Shown here: one piece after another, positions 48,488 through 58,837 of the stretch
How positions within the stretch are numbered: position 1 is the first letter of the stretch
Layout of the letters: each line of letters opens with the position of its first letter
Source of the DNA: Halopseudomonas xiamenensis
Lineage (GTDB): Bacteria; Pseudomonadota; Gammaproteobacteria; Pseudomonadales; Pseudomonadaceae
Assembly (NCBI RefSeq): GCF_014219065.1
Contig: NZ_JACLGO010000025.1
Coordinates: forward strand, 1 to 64,000
Direction: 5' to 3'
DNA: 64,000 nucleotides
Program-made: the position numbers and the translations under genes
Notes under the pieces: generated by a model
What the model was told of the DNA's origin: nothing
What the model saw: only the letters and a program-made list of their open reading frames with translations
Databases searched by the model: none

Positions 48488-49303
48488 TCAGCGCTTCATC
48501 GCCGGTGTCAGGTGCGGCTGGATGGCAGTCAGCACGGCCTTGAAGCACTTGGGGTTGCCGGCTACGACATGACCCTTTTCCAGGAACTGGTGGCCACCGG
48601 TGAAGTCGCTCAGCAGGCCGCCGGCTTCCTGGATCAGCAAGCTGCCTGCGGCCATGTCCCACTCGGCCAGGCCGAATTCCCAGAAGGCGTCATAGCGACC
48701 GGCGGCCACGTAGGCCAGGTCCAGGCTGGCGGCGCCGCAGCGGCGAATGCCGGCGGTCTGGCCGACCAGGCTGCGGAACATGCCCAGGTAGTTGTCCAGC
48801 GACTCGATCTGGTCTTCCTTGAACGGAAAGCCGGTACCGAGCAGGGCGCCTTCCAGGCTCTTGCGTGGGCTGACGCGCAGGCGCTTGCCATTCAGTGCGG
48901 CGCCGCGGCCACGGCTGGCGGTGAATTCTTCCTGGCGCACCGGGTCCAGTACCACGGCATGTTCGATACGGCCCTTGATGCGGCAGGCGATGCTCACGGC
49001 GAAATGCGGTACGCCACGCAGGAAGTTGGTGGTGCCGTCCAGCGGGTCGATGATCCAGACGATATCGGCGCCTTCGCCATGCCCGGGTTGGAAACCCGAT
49101 TCCTCGGCGTGAATGCCGTGGTCCGGATAGGTCCGGCGCAGTTGCTGGATGATTGCCTGTTCCGCAGCCCGGTCGACCTCGCTGACGTAGTCGTTCGCTT
49201 CCTTCTCGTTGACGGTCAGGACATCCAGCCTTTCCATGGAGCGGTAGATCAATTCTCCGGCGCTGCGCGCAGCGCGCAGGGCGATATTCAACATGGGCTG
49301 CAT
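48488..49303 (-). CDS. suhB: inositol-1-monophosphatase family protein SuhB
   Basis: A magnesium-dependent phosphatase, 271 residues, whose E. coli homologue also acts in rRNA antitermination and ribosome assembly. Metal-binding motifs are EESGF, DPLDGTTNF and the WDMAAG signature near residue 213. The ATG giving MQPMLNIALRAARSAGE is the family start; the open extension upstream is not conserved. It is divergent from trmJ, the usual order in pseudomonads. Confidence 0.95.
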   Translation of the reverse strand: MQPMLNIALRAARSAGELIYRSMERLDVLTVNEKEANDYVSEVDRAAEQAIIQQLRRTYPDHGIHAEESGFQPGHGEGADIVWIIDPLDGTTNFLRGVPHFAVSIACRIKGRIEHAVVLDPVRQEEFTASRGRGAALNGKRLRVSPRKSLEGALLGTGFPFKEDQIESLDNYLGMFRSLVGQTAGIRRCGAASLDLAYVAAGRYDAFWEFGLAEWDMAAGSLLIQEAGGLLSDFTGGHQFLEKGHVVAGNPKCFKAVLTAIQPHLTPAMKR

Positions 49304-49463
49304 ACGGGGTATCTCTGATAGGGGTACGGAAAAGCCGGACATTATAGCAGAGTTGTCGGGCGACTTGCACAAACGATCATGCCGCCATCGTAGGCAGCGA
49401 CAGCCGAATTTTAGTAAGATGCGGGTCTTTCCTTTTCCGCATCGCTGCAACTCTGGAGTGTCC

Positions 49464-50243
49464 GTGTTCGATAAAGTACGTGTGGTCCTGGTGAACACCA
49501 GCCATCCCGGCAATATTGGTGGCGCAGCGCGGGCCATGAAAAACATGGGCCTGAGTCAACTGGTGCTGGTCGATCCCGAGCGTTTCCCGGACCCTGAAGC
49601 GGTATCGCGTGCCTCCGGGGCGGATGACCTGCTGAGCAATGCGCGGGTGGTCGCCACCTTGGAGGAAGCACTGGCCGATTGCGTGCTGGTGCTCGGCACC
49701 AGTGCCCGTGACCGGCGCATTCCCTGGCCGGTGGTCGATCCGCGGGAAGCGGCCGACAAGGTGCTCGACCAGCTCGAAGGGCCGGCCAGCGGCCCGGTGG
49801 CGCTGGTCTTCGGTCGCGAGGATTCCGGCCTGACCAGTGACGAGCTGCAGCGTTGCCGCTTCCATGTGCACATCCCGTCGAACCCGGAGTTCAGCTCGCT
49901 GAACCTGGCGACCGCAGTCCAGGTGCTGGCCTACGAACTGCGTATGCAGAGCCTGCAGCGCCAGGGCCAGCCGACCAAGATGCAGAAGATCGAAACCACG
50001 GCGCCGGACAATGAAGTACCGGCCACGGCCGAGCAGATGGAGTTGTTCTACCAGCATCTGCAGCAGGTGCTGGTTGAAATCGGCTTCCTCGACCCCCAGC
50101 ATCCGAGGAAGCTGATGTCCCGCCTGCGTCGCCTGTATGGGCGCAGCCAGCCGAATGTGGTGGAGATGAACATCCTGCGCGGCATCCTGACCGAAACCCA
50201 GAAAGCCATCGGCGTACAGGCGTCCGGTGCGCGGAGACATTGA
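49464..50243 (+). CDS. trmJ: tRNA (cytidine/uridine-2'-O-)-methyltransferase TrmJ
   Basis: A SPOUT-fold methyltransferase modifying position 32 of tRNAs, 259 residues. The N-terminal motif [20 protein letters not shown] and the SAM-binding knot motifs ([11 protein letters not shown] and [16 protein letters not shown]) are clear, with a C-terminal helical extension. The start is GTG at 49464, with TGGAG five bases upstream. The cysE gene starts two bases beyond its stop. Confidence 0.95.
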   Translation: MFDKVRVVLVNTSHPGNIGGAARAMKNMGLSQLVLVDPERFPDPEAVSRASGADDLLSNARVVATLEEALADCVLVLGTSARDRRIPWPVVDPREAADKVLDQLEGPASGPVALVFGREDSGLTSDELQRCRFHVHIPSNPEFSSLNLATAVQVLAYELRMQSLQRQGQPTKMQKIETTAPDNEVPATAEQMELFYQHLQQVLVEIGFLDPQHPRKLMSRLRRLYGRSQPNVVEMNILRGILTETQKAIGVQASGARRH

Positions 50244-50245
50244 GT

Positions 50246-51061
50246 ATGTTCGACAGCATGAAGGAAGATATCGCCAGCGTATTTCACCGTGACCCCGCTG
50301 CGCGTACCCGGCTCGAAGTGCTGCTCTGCTATCCCGGCCTGCATGCCATCTGGCTGCATCGCCTGGCCCACTGGTTCTGGCGTCGCGATGCGCGGCTGCT
50401 GGCGCGCATGGTGTCGAACCTGGCGCGCTGGTTGACCGGTATCGAGATCCATCCCGGCGCCAGGCTCGGCCGGCGCTTCTTCATCGATCATGGCATGGGC
50501 GTGGTGATCGGTGAGACCGCCGAGATCGGTGATGACGTGACCCTGTACCAGGGCGTGACCCTGGGCGGCACCAGCTGGAACAAAGGCAAGCGCCATCCGA
50601 CCCTGGAAGACGGCGTGGTGGTCGGGGCCGGGGCCAAGGTGCTCGGCCCCTTCACCGTCGGCAAGGGCGCCAAGATCGGTTCCAACGCGGTGGTCACCAA
50701 GGCGGTGCCGGCCGGTGCCACGGCGGTGGGCATTCCCGGCCGCATCATCATCAAGGAGGAGACTCGGGATGATGAGCAGCAGGTCAAGCGCCAGGCCATG
50801 GCCGAGAAGATCGGTTTCGATGCCTACGGCGAGACCCGCGACATGCCGGACCCGGTGGCCAAGGCCATTGGGCTCATGCTGGATCACATGCATGCCGTCG
50901 ATGGCCGTATCGAGGGCATGTGCAAGGCACTGAACGAGCTGGGCAGCGACTACTGCGCCCGTGATCTGCCGAAACTGGATACCGAGGATTTTGAAGCGCT
51001 CATGGAAGACGCGGACATCGAACCGTCCGCGCAGGATGCTGATGCCTCCAAGTCGCGCTGA
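50246..51061 (+). CDS. cysE: serine O-acetyltransferase
   Basis: Makes O-acetylserine from serine and acetyl-CoA, the committed step of cysteine synthesis. It has 271 residues. An N-terminal helical region is followed by a left-handed beta-helix of hexapeptide repeats ([19 protein letters not shown], then GVTLGGTS and [18 protein letters not shown]). The C-terminal tail (about 90 residues) is longer than in E. coli CysE, as is common in pseudomonads. It is ten bases upstream of iscS, tying cysteine supply to sulfur mobilisation. No iscR separates them. Confidence 0.94.
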   Translation: MFDSMKEDIASVFHRDPAARTRLEVLLCYPGLHAIWLHRLAHWFWRRDARLLARMVSNLARWLTGIEIHPGARLGRRFFIDHGMGVVIGETAEIGDDVTLYQGVTLGGTSWNKGKRHPTLEDGVVVGAGAKVLGPFTVGKGAKIGSNAVVTKAVPAGATAVGIPGRIIIKEETRDDEQQVKRQAMAEKIGFDAYGETRDMPDPVAKAIGLMLDHMHAVDGRIEGMCKALNELGSDYCARDLPKLDTEDFEALMEDADIEPSAQDADASKSR

Positions 51062-51070
51062 GGTTTTACC

Positions 51071-52225
51071 ATGAAGTTACCGATCTATCTCGATTACGCT
51101 GCCACCACTCCGGTCGATCCGCGGGTGGCGCAGAAGATGTGTGCCTGCCTGACCATGGACGGCACCTTCGCCAATCCCGCGTCGCGCTCGCATCTGTATG
51201 GCTGGCAGGCCGAGGAGGCGGTGGAGCTGGCACGGCGGCAGGTGGCCGATCTGGTCGGTGCTGACCCGCGGGAGATCATCTGGACCTCCGGGGCTACCGA
51301 ATCCGACAACCTGGCGATCAAGGGCGCCGCGCATGCCTTCGCCGAACGCGGCCGGCATATCGTCACCTCGCAGATCGAGCACAAGGCAGTGATCGACAGC
51401 TGTCGCCAGCTGGAGCGCGAAGGCTTCGAGGTCACCTACCTCAAGCCCGGTGCCGATGGCCTGATCACGCCCGAGCAGGTTAGCGCGGCGCTGCGCGAGG
51501 ACACCATCCTGGTGTCGCTGATGCAGGTCAATAACGAGATAGGGGTGATCAACGACATTGCTGCCCTGGGCGCGATGGTGCGCGAGCGGGGCATCCTGTT
51601 CCATGTCGATGCCGCCCAGTCCACCGGCAAGTTGCCGATCGACCTCAAGCAGTTGCCGGTCGATCTGATGTCCTTCAGTGCGCACAAGAGCTACGGCCCC
51701 AAAGGTGTCGGCGCGCTCTACGTACGGCGTTCGCCGGATGTGCGCATTGAGGCGTTGATCCACGGTGGTGGCCATGAGCGTGGCATGCGTTCGGGCACCC
51801 TGGCGCCGCACCAGCTGGTCGGCATGGGTGAGGCCTTTGCCATGGCGGGGGCGCAGATGGTGAGCGAGACCCGGCGCATTGCCGCACTGCATGCGCAGCT
51901 GCTGGAAGGCCTGGCCGGACTGGATGGGGTATCGCTCAATGGCTCGGCCGAGCACCGCGTGCCGCACAACCTGAACCTGGCGTTCAGCGGGGTGGATGGC
52001 GAGCTGTTGCTGCTGGCCCTGCGCGACCTGGCGTTGTCCACCGGCTCGGCCTGCACCTCGGCCTCGGTCGAGCCGTCCTACGTGCTGCGCGCCATTGGCC
52101 TGCCGGACGGTCTGGCGCACAGTTCCATCCGTCTGTCGCTGGGTCGCTACACCACCGAGCAGGACGTGCAGCAGGCTGCCGAGATCCTGTGCAAGGCGGT
52201 GACAAGGCTCCGCCAGACCGGGTAA
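51071..52225 (+). CDS. iscS: cysteine desulfurase IscS, lacking the C-terminal tail
   Basis: A PLP enzyme that takes sulfur from cysteine as a persulfide. The protein is collinear with E. coli IscS from [20 protein letters not shown] onward: His104, the PLP Lys206 ([10 protein letters not shown]) and the persulfide Cys328 (GSACTSAS) are in the same numbered positions. It ends at residue 384 (RLRQTG), so the last 20 or so residues of the E. coli protein (404), which contact the scaffold IscU, are missing. The usual neighbours iscR, iscU, iscA, hscB, hscA, fdx and iscX are absent; ndk follows after 120 bp. The enzyme looks active but may serve thiolation or another scaffold. Confidence 0.92.
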   Translation: MKLPIYLDYAATTPVDPRVAQKMCACLTMDGTFANPASRSHLYGWQAEEAVELARRQVADLVGADPREIIWTSGATESDNLAIKGAAHAFAERGRHIVTSQIEHKAVIDSCRQLEREGFEVTYLKPGADGLITPEQVSAALREDTILVSLMQVNNEIGVINDIAALGAMVRERGILFHVDAAQSTGKLPIDLKQLPVDLMSFSAHKSYGPKGVGALYVRRSPDVRIEALIHGGGHERGMRSGTLAPHQLVGMGEAFAMAGAQMVSETRRIAALHAQLLEGLAGLDGVSLNGSAEHRVPHNLNLAFSGVDGELLLLALRDLALSTGSACTSASVEPSYVLRAIGLPDGLAHSSIRLSLGRYTTEQDVQQAAEILCKAVTRLRQTG

Positions 52226-52256
52226 TACGGCGTTTCAACTCGATTGTCGGGGGCTG

Positions 52257-52286
52257 TTACGCATTTGCGGTCAACCTGCGTATAAT
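52257..52286 (+). promoter_or_regulatory. likely sigma-70 promoter for ndk
   Basis: A perfect -10 TATAAT (52281-52286) with a weak -35 TTACGC 18 bp upstream, in the gap between iscS and ndk. It suggests ndk has its own promoter. In the usual gene order this position follows iscX. Confidence 0.5.
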
Positions 52287-52345
52287 CTGCGGGTTAACAA
52301 TTCCTGTTATCCCAAATCCACCTTTTTTACCTTCTGGAGAGTTTC

Positions 52346-52777
52346 ATGGCCGTAGAACGCACCCTGTCCATCATCAAGCCCGATGCCGTCGCCAAGAACG
52401 TGATCGGCCAGATCCTGAGCCGCTTCGAGCAGGCCGGTCTGAGCATCGTTGCGGCCAAGATGGTGCAACTGTCCCAGGCTGACGCCGAAGGCTTCTACGC
52501 CGAGCACAAGGAACGCCCCTTCTTCAAGGACCTGGTCAGCTTCATGACCTCCGGCCCGGTCGTGGTACAGGTGCTGGAAGGCGAAGGCGCGGTACTGAAG
52601 AACCGTGACCTGATGGGCGCCACCAACCCGAAGGAAGCCGCTGCCGGCACCATCCGTGCCGATTTCGCCGAGTCGATCGACGCCAACGCCGTACACGGCT
52701 CCGACTCCGCGACCTCCGCTGCCCGTGAAATCGGCTACTTCTTCGCCGAAACCGAGCTGTGCCAGCGTACCCGCTGA
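52346..52777 (+). CDS. ndk: nucleoside diphosphate kinase
   Basis: Balances NTP and dNTP pools through a phosphohistidine intermediate. It has 143 residues. [13 protein letters not shown] is the N-terminal signature, and the active-site histidine is in NAVHGSDS near residue 118. GGAGAG lies just upstream of the ATG. It is followed by rlmN after 34 bp, the conserved order in pseudomonads. Confidence 0.98.
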   Translation: MAVERTLSIIKPDAVAKNVIGQILSRFEQAGLSIVAAKMVQLSQADAEGFYAEHKERPFFKDLVSFMTSGPVVVQVLEGEGAVLKNRDLMGATNPKEAAAGTIRADFAESIDANAVHGSDSATSAAREIGYFFAETELCQRTR

Positions 52778-52811
52778 GCCAGCCGCAGACACCAACGAGT
52801 GATGTATCGCC

Positions 52812-53960
52812 ATGACTGACACGACCGGCAAGATCAACCTGCTGGGCCTGACCCAGGCCAAGCTGGAGGCCTTCTTCGAGGAGCTCGGGGAAAAGCGCTT
52901 TCGTGCCGGGCAGGTCATGAAGTGGATCCATCACTTTGGTGTCGACAATTTCGATGACATGACCAATGTCGGCAAGGCCCTGCGCGACAAGCTCAAGGCC
53001 TGCGCCGAGATTCGCGGCCCGGAAGTGGTCAGCGAAGATATTTCCAAGGATGGCACGCGCAAGTGGGTGGTGCGCGTGGCGTCCGGTAGTTGCGTCGAGA
53101 CCGTGTATATCCCGCAGAATGGCCGCGGCACGCTGTGCGTGTCCTCGCAGGCCGGCTGCGCGCTGGACTGCAGCTTCTGCTCCACCGGTAAGCAGGGCTT
53201 CAACAGCGACCTGACCGCCGCCGAGATCATCGGCCAGGTATGGATTGCCAACAAGTCCTTCGGCACGGTGCCGGCCAAGGTCGACCGAGCCATCACCAAC
53301 GTGGTGATGATGGGCATGGGCGAGCCGTTGCTCAACTTCGACAATGTGGTCGACGCCATGACCCTGATGATGGACGACCTCGGTTACGGTATTTCCAAGC
53401 GCAAGGTGACACTGTCCACCTCCGGCGTGGTGCCGATGATCGAGAAGCTGGGGCAGGTGACCGACGTGGCCCTGGCGCTGTCGCTGCACGCGCCGAACGA
53501 CGAACTGCGCAACCAGTTGGTGCCGCTGAACAAGAAGTATCCGTTGTCGGTATTGCTGCCGGCCTGCAACGCCTACATTGCCGGGCTGGGCGAGAAGCGC
53601 TTCCTGACCATCGAGTACACCCTGCTCAAGGACGTCAACGACCAGCCGGAACACGCCCGGCAGATGATCGAGCTGCTGCGCGAGACGCCGTGCAAGATCA
53701 ACCTGATTCCCTTCAACCCCTTCCCGTATTCTGGTTACGAGCGGCCGAGCAACAATGCCATCCGCCGTTTCCAGGACCTGTTGCACAACGCCGGCTACAA
53801 CGTCACCGTGCGCACCACCCGGGGAGAGGATATCGATGCAGCATGCGGACAACTGGTCGGCCAGGTCATGGACAGGACCCGGCGCAGTGAACGCTATATC
53901 GCGGTACGCCAGCTTGCCGATGAGCAGGCCGGCGTGACCGTACCGACAAATCGCCGATAA
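52812..53960 (+). CDS. rlmN: dual-specificity 23S rRNA/tRNA adenine-C2 methyltransferase RlmN
   Basis: A radical-SAM methyltransferase acting on A2503 of 23S rRNA and A37 of some tRNAs. It has 382 residues. The Fe-S cluster cysteines are Cys116, Cys120 and Cys123 (GCALDCSFC), and the substrate-linked Cys lies near residue 357 in [11 protein letters not shown]. It requires a [4Fe-4S] cluster, so Fe-S assembly must exist in this genome despite the missing isc genes here. Start as given. Confidence 0.96.
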   Translation: MTDTTGKINLLGLTQAKLEAFFEELGEKRFRAGQVMKWIHHFGVDNFDDMTNVGKALRDKLKACAEIRGPEVVSEDISKDGTRKWVVRVASGSCVETVYIPQNGRGTLCVSSQAGCALDCSFCSTGKQGFNSDLTAAEIIGQVWIANKSFGTVPAKVDRAITNVVMMGMGEPLLNFDNVVDAMTLMMDDLGYGISKRKVTLSTSGVVPMIEKLGQVTDVALALSLHAPNDELRNQLVPLNKKYPLSVLLPACNAYIAGLGEKRFLTIEYTLLKDVNDQPEHARQMIELLRETPCKINLIPFNPFPYSGYERPSNNAIRRFQDLLHNAGYNVTVRTTRGEDIDAACGQLVGQVMDRTRRSERYIAVRQLADEQAGVTVPTNRR

Positions 53961-53983
53961 CATCCAATCGAGGAACGAGGGTG

Positions 53984-54742
53984 ATGAGCAAGCACATTGT
54001 CGTGATCGGATTGCTGGCTGTGCTGCTGGGTGGCTGTGTGACCACCAGCGACCAGCCCCGACGCAAGACCAACCCGGACGAGGCGCGGGATGCCTACATC
54101 CAGCTTGGCCTGGGCTACCTGCAGAAGGGCGAGACCGAAAGGGCCAAGGCGCCACTGAGTGAAGCGCTGAAGATCGACTCGCGCTCGGAGTCGGCGCATG
54201 TTGCCCTGGCCCTGGTGTTCCAGCAGGAGGGCGAGAACAAGTCGGCGGAAAAGCACTTCCGTGCGGCCCTGGCCAGCGCGCCCAACAATGCGCGCATCCT
54301 GAACAATTACGGTGCCTTCCTGATGGAGCAGCAGCGCCATGGCGAAGCGCTGGAGTATTTCCGCAAAGCCTCGGAAGACACGCTCTATGCCGAGCGCTCG
54401 CGGGTGTTCGAGAACCTGGGGCTGGCCTATCGCAGCCTCGGCAATACTGACGAGGCCAGGGCCAGCTTCGAGCGTGCGCTGCGGCTGAACAGTCGCCAGC
54501 CGCTGGCACTGCTGGAGCTGGCGCAGATGGAATTCGAAGCACAGAACTTCGTGCCGGCCTGGAACTATTACCTGGGCTTCACCCAGATGGCCCCGCAGAG
54601 CGCTTCCAGCCTGTGGCTGGGCGTACAGCTGGCGCGGCGCTTCAATGATCACAACCGGGCGGCCAGCTATGCCTTGCAACTGCGCCGACTGTATCCGGCC
54701 ACGCCGGAAGCCCGGGCCCTGCTTGAGTCGGAGTCGTCCTGA
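53984..54742 (+). CDS. pilF: type IV pilus biogenesis lipoprotein PilF (PilW)
   Basis: An outer-membrane pilotin for the PilQ secretin, 252 residues. The lipobox LLGGC gives the acylated Cys at residue 18. Six or so TPR repeats follow (from DAYIQLGLGYLQKG onward), as in the known PilF structure. The start follows an AGGAACGAGG stretch; a GTG one codon earlier is possible. Its stop overlaps the rodZ start by one base. Presence implies type IV pili elsewhere in the genome. Confidence 0.94.
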   Translation: MSKHIVVIGLLAVLLGGCVTTSDQPRRKTNPDEARDAYIQLGLGYLQKGETERAKAPLSEALKIDSRSESAHVALALVFQQEGENKSAEKHFRAALASAPNNARILNNYGAFLMEQQRHGEALEYFRKASEDTLYAERSRVFENLGLAYRSLGNTDEARASFERALRLNSRQPLALLELAQMEFEAQNFVPAWNYYLGFTQMAPQSASSLWLGVQLARRFNDHNRAASYALQLRRLYPATPEARALLESESS

Positions 54743-55728
54743 TGGTGGAAGAACTGGGAGCGGGGGCCGGCACCGAGACCGGCCCAATCAATCCGGGCGA
54801 ACTGCTGCGCAGTGAACGGCTGCGGGTGGGTTTCAGCGCCGAGGAGGTAGCCACCCACCTGCACCTGTCGAAAACCACGCTGGGTTATCTGGAGGAAGGG
54901 CGTTTCGACCGTTTGCCGGGTGACACCTTCGCCCGCGGCTATGTGCGTGCCTATGCACGGCTGCTCAAGCTGGACCCCAACACCCTGGTCAAGCATTACG
55001 ATCGCTACGTGGGTGCCGATACCCGCGAGCAGCGGGTCAGCAGCATCGACAAGGTAGTGGTGCCCCCGCGGCGCGGCGCGCGCCTGGTCATGGCGCTGAC
55101 CACCCTGCTGGTGGTTGCGGTGATGCTGTCGCTGGGTCTGTGGTGGTGGAGCGTGAGCCGAGACGGTGCGAGCCAGCCCGAGGACGCTGGCGTCCGGGCG
55201 TTGATCGATGATGTGCAGATCGATTCCATGGCCCTGCCGGAAAGTTTTGCCAATCCCTCGGCCGTCGAGCCGCTGGCACCGCTGCCGGCGGACCCGGCGC
55301 AGCCAGAGCAGCCAGAGCAGCCGGCGTCCGACGAGGAGCAGGACAGCGTTGCCGAAGGCGGCAGCGCGCAGACGGACCTCAACAACACTCCGGCGACGGC
55401 CACCGATACCCCGGCGCCAGCGCCGGCGCCGCAGGCCGCTGCGCCTGAAACAACAGCGCCGGCAGAGACCGCCGCAGTGAATACGCAGAGCGGCCTGGTG
55501 ATGACCTTCTCCGGCAATTGCTGGGTGCAGGTCAGTATGCCCGGCGGGCGGGTATTGCACAGCGCGCAGATGCAGCAGGGCCAGACCCTGAACATCAGCC
55601 AGCAGGGCCCGCTGGATCTGGTGATCGGCGCGGCCAGTGCGGTATCGACAATCGAGTTCAACGGCCAGCCAGTGCAGCTCAACGCCAACAGCCAGTCCGG
55701 CGTGGCGCGGCTGCGTGTCGGCCAGTAA
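54742..55728 (+). CDS. rodZ: cell-shape protein RodZ
   Basis: A bitopic inner-membrane protein linking MreB to the elongation machinery, 328 residues. A cytoplasmic HTH_25 domain (residues about 18-90, [20 protein letters not shown]) comes first, then one membrane helix at about 114-138, a Pro/Glu/Ala-rich periplasmic linker, and a C-terminal DUF4115 beta domain ([14 protein letters not shown]). The linker shows an EQPEQP-type repeat, common in the family. The ATG overlaps the pilF stop by one base. Confidence 0.95.
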   Translation: MVEELGAGAGTETGPINPGELLRSERLRVGFSAEEVATHLHLSKTTLGYLEEGRFDRLPGDTFARGYVRAYARLLKLDPNTLVKHYDRYVGADTREQRVSSIDKVVVPPRRGARLVMALTTLLVVAVMLSLGLWWWSVSRDGASQPEDAGVRALIDDVQIDSMALPESFANPSAVEPLAPLPADPAQPEQPEQPASDEEQDSVAEGGSAQTDLNNTPATATDTPAPAPAPQAAAPETTAPAETAAVNTQSGLVMTFSGNCWVQVSMPGGRVLHSAQMQQGQTLNISQQGPLDLVIGAASAVSTIEFNGQPVQLNANSQSGVARLRVGQ

Positions 55729-55739
55729 GAGGTAAGCCA

Positions 55740-56852
55740 ATGCATCAGGAATCTCCTGTCAAACGAAGAAAGTCCCGCCAGATACGGGTCGGCTCGGTAC
55801 TGGTCGGTGGTGATGCGCCGATCTCGGTGCAGAGCATGACCAACACCGAGACCTGCGATGTTGCCGCAACGGTGGGACAGATTCGCCAGCTGGAGGCCGT
55901 GGGTGCCGATATCGTCCGGGTATCGGTACCGAGCATGGAGGCGGCCGAGGCCTTCGGCCAGATTCGCCAGCAGGTGAAGACACCGCTGGTGGCGGATATC
56001 CACTTCGACTACAAGATCGCCCTGCGGGTGGCCGAGCTGGGCGTCGACTGCCTGCGCATCAACCCCGGCAACATCGGTCGCGAGGACCGGGTCAAGGCGG
56101 TGGTCGACGCGGCGCGTCACCATGGCATTCCGATCCGCATCGGCGTCAACGCCGGCTCGTTGGAGAAGGACCTGCAGAAGAAGTACGGCGAGCCGACCCC
56201 CGAGGCGCTGGTCGAGTCGGCGCTGCGCCATGTCGATCATCTCGACCGCCTGGACTTCCAGGACTTCAAGGTCAGCGTCAAGGCCTCCGACGTGTTCATG
56301 GCGGTCGGTGCCTATCGGCTGCTGGCGCAGCAGATCGAGCAGCCGCTGCACCTGGGGATCACCGAGGCCGGCGGCCTGCGCTCGGGTACCGTCAAGTCCT
56401 CGGTGGGCCTGGGCATGCTGCTGGCCGAAGGCATCGGCGATACCATCCGCATTTCCCTGGCGGCTGATCCGGTGCAGGAGATCAAGGTCGGCTTCGATAT
56501 CCTCAAGTCCCTACGCCTGCGCTCGCGTGGCATCAACTTCATCGCCTGCCCCAGCTGCTCGCGGCAGAACTTCGATGTGGTCAAGACCATGAACGAGCTG
56601 GAGGAGCGCCTGGACGACGTGCTGGTGCCGATGGACGTGGCGGTGATCGGCTGCGTGGTCAACGGCCCGGGCGAGGCCAAGGAAGCTGACATCGGCCTGG
56701 CCGGCGGCTCGCCCAACAACCTGGTCTACGTGGATGGCGCGCCGAGCGAGAAAGTGACCAATGACAACCTGGTGGATCGGCTGGAGCGGCTGATCCGCGA
56801 CAAGGTCGCCGCCAGAAAGGCCCTGGACGACAACACCATCGCCCGCGGCTGA
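55740..56852 (+). CDS. ispG: 4-hydroxy-3-methylbut-2-enyl-diphosphate synthase
   Basis: The penultimate enzyme of the MEP isoprenoid pathway, using a [4Fe-4S] cluster. It has 370 residues. The TIM barrel part begins [19 protein letters not shown]. The Fe-S binding C-terminal region has [10 protein letters not shown] and the third Cys in [14 protein letters not shown]. The start is 11 bases past rodZ. Like RlmN, it needs Fe-S cluster supply. Confidence 0.97.
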   Translation: MHQESPVKRRKSRQIRVGSVLVGGDAPISVQSMTNTETCDVAATVGQIRQLEAVGADIVRVSVPSMEAAEAFGQIRQQVKTPLVADIHFDYKIALRVAELGVDCLRINPGNIGREDRVKAVVDAARHHGIPIRIGVNAGSLEKDLQKKYGEPTPEALVESALRHVDHLDRLDFQDFKVSVKASDVFMAVGAYRLLAQQIEQPLHLGITEAGGLRSGTVKSSVGLGMLLAEGIGDTIRISLAADPVQEIKVGFDILKSLRLRSRGINFIACPSCSRQNFDVVKTMNELEERLDDVLVPMDVAVIGCVVNGPGEAKEADIGLAGGSPNNLVYVDGAPSEKVTNDNLVDRLERLIRDKVAARKALDDNTIARG

Positions 56853-56877
56853 GTGCCCGATTGAAAGGAAACGACAC

Positions 56878-58155
56878 TTGAAGAACCTGCAAGCCGTGCG
56901 CGGCATGAACGACATCCTGCCTGCCGACAGCGCGTTGTGGCAATACCTGGAAAGCACTGTGGCCAAGGTCCTGGCCGGCTATGGTTACCAGCAGATCCGC
57001 CTGCCGATCGTCGAGCCCACCGAGCTGTTCAAGCGCTCGATCGGCGAGGTCACCGATATCGTCGAGAAGGAAATGTACACCTTCGCCGACCGTAACGGCG
57101 ACTCCCTGACCCTGCGCCCGGAAGGCACCGCCGGTTGCGTGCGCGCCATGCTCGAGCATGGCCTGCTCGGCGGCGGCGTCAGCCACAAGGTCTGGTATAC
57201 CGGACCGATGTTCCGCCACGAACGTCCGCAGAAGGGCCGCTACCGCCAGTTCCACCAGGTCGGCGTGGAGACTTTCAACCTGACCGGGCCGGATATCGAT
57301 GCCGAACTGATCATCCTCAGCTGGCGTCTGTGGCAGCAGCTGGGTCTGGACCAGGCCGTCACCCTGGAACTCAACAGCCTGGGCTCCAGCGCTGACCGTG
57401 CCCGCTACCGCGAGGACCTGGTGACCTACCTGCGTGCGCGGTTCGAACAGCTGGATGAGGACAGCCAGCGCCGGCTCGACAGCAACCCGCTACGCGTGCT
57501 GGACAGCAAGAACCCTGACACCCAGGCGCTGTTGGCCGATGCGCCGAAGCTGGCGGACTACTTGAATGACGAGGCCCGCGCGCACTTCGACGGGCTGCGC
57601 GCCTTGCTGGATGCCGCCGGCATCCCCTACGTGATCAATCCGCGCCTGGTGCGTGGGCTGGACTACTACGGCCTGACGGTGTTCGAATGGGTCACCGACA
57701 AGCTCGGCGCCCAGGGCACCGTGTGTGCCGGTGGCCGCTATGATGGCCTGGTCGAGCAACTGGGCGGCAAGCCGGCACCGGCGGTGGGCTTCGCCATGGG
57801 TATGGAGCGCCTGCTGCTGCTGATCGAGACCCTCGACAAGGTGCCGGCCGAACTGTCCCGGCAAGTCGATGTCTATCTGGTCACGCTTGGCGATGGCACC
57901 CAGCAGGCGGCGATTCGCCTGGCCGAACAGCTGCGCGACGCCTTGCCCGGCATACGCCTGGTAGTGCATTGTGGCGGTGGCAGTTTCAAGAGTCAGTTCA
58001 AGAAGGCTGACAAGTCCGGGGCGCTCTATGCGCTGATCCTCGGTGAAGAGGAAGCCGCCGCCGGACAGGTGGGGCTCAAGCCCCTGCGTGGCGATGGCGA
58101 GCAACTGAACCTGGCATGGGACGCCGTGCCGCAGCAGCTGCGCAGCCTGCTGTAA
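56878..58155 (+). CDS. hisS: histidyl-tRNA synthetase
   Basis: A class II aminoacyl-tRNA synthetase, 425 residues. Motif 1 is in the [17 protein letters not shown] region, motif 2 in [17 protein letters not shown], the histidine-specific signatures are [15 protein letters not shown] and AGGRYDGL, and motif 3 is [11 protein letters not shown]. The start is TTG at 56878, with AAGGAA seven bases upstream; no ATG lies nearby in frame before conserved sequence. Followed by yfgM. Confidence 0.97.
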   Translation: MKNLQAVRGMNDILPADSALWQYLESTVAKVLAGYGYQQIRLPIVEPTELFKRSIGEVTDIVEKEMYTFADRNGDSLTLRPEGTAGCVRAMLEHGLLGGGVSHKVWYTGPMFRHERPQKGRYRQFHQVGVETFNLTGPDIDAELIILSWRLWQQLGLDQAVTLELNSLGSSADRARYREDLVTYLRARFEQLDEDSQRRLDSNPLRVLDSKNPDTQALLADAPKLADYLNDEARAHFDGLRALLDAAGIPYVINPRLVRGLDYYGLTVFEWVTDKLGAQGTVCAGGRYDGLVEQLGGKPAPAVGFAMGMERLLLLIETLDKVPAELSRQVDVYLVTLGDGTQQAAIRLAEQLRDALPGIRLVVHCGGGSFKSQFKKADKSGALYALILGEEEAAAGQVGLKPLRGDGEQLNLAWDAVPQQLRSLL

Positions 58156-58192
58156 GAATACGAACCAAACTGACGCGGTAAAGGAGAGCAGG

Positions 58193-58837
58193 GTGAGTTA
58201 CCAGACGGAAGAAGAACAGGTAGAACGCATCAAGGAAGTCTGGCAGCGCCACGGTGTGCCCGTGCTGACCGGTGTGGTATTGGCACTGGCCGGCGTATTT
58301 GGCTGGAATGGCTGGAACAATTACCAGGAAACCAAGGCCGCCAACGCCTCCGCCGTGTACCAGAGCATGCTCGAAAGCGTGTTGCAGGATGACAGCGAAG
58401 CCAGTCGTACCCGTGGCGCCGAGCTGGCCGAGCAACTGCGCAGTGACTATCCCGGCACCCGCTATGCCCGTTTCGCCGCGCTGATGCAGGCGCGGCTGGC
58501 GGTGGAGGCGGGTGATTTCGCCGCCGCCGAAACGCTGCTGCGGGATGTCGCCAAGGAGGGCAAGGATGCGGCCCTGCAGGAAGTTGCCCGGCAGCGCCTG
58601 GCCCGTGTACTGGCCCAGCTGGAACGTGCCGAGGAAGGACTGGAACTGCTGTCCGCACCGGTGACCGGCGAGTTGCTGGCCGGTCGCGAGGAAGTACGCG
58701 GCGACCTGCTGCTGAGTCTCGGCCGCCTGGCCGATGCCCGCCAGGCCTATCAGGCCGCACTGGATGCCACCACCGATCAACGTGCGCGTCCGCAACTGCA
58801 GTTGAAACTGGATGACCTGGCGGAGGAAGCCTCTTGA
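58193..58837 (+). CDS. yfgM: YfgM-family TPR membrane protein
   Basis: A 214-residue protein with a short cytoplasmic N-terminus (TEEEQVERIKEVWQRHG), one membrane helix at about residues 21-39, and a periplasmic TPR-like domain. E. coli YfgM associates with the SecYEG translocon and the chaperone PpiD. The start is GTG after AAGGAGAG. It lies between hisS and bamB as in E. coli, and overlaps the bamB start by four bases. Confidence 0.92.
   Translation: MSYQTEEEQVERIKEVWQRHGVPVLTGVVLALAGVFGWNGWNNYQETKAANASAVYQSMLESVLQDDSEASRTRGAELAEQLRSDYPGTRYARFAALMQARLAVEAGDFAAAETLLRDVAKEGKDAALQEVARQRLARVLAQLERAEEGLELLSAPVTGELLAGREEVRGDLLLSLGRLADARQAYQAALDATTDQRARPQLQLKLDDLAEEAS

Noticed and set aside
51062-51070. 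An overlooked iscR or other small isc gene between cysE and iscS
   Set aside because: Only nine bases separate the two genes, and the 120 bp after iscS hold a promoter but no reading frame resembling iscU, iscA or iscX.
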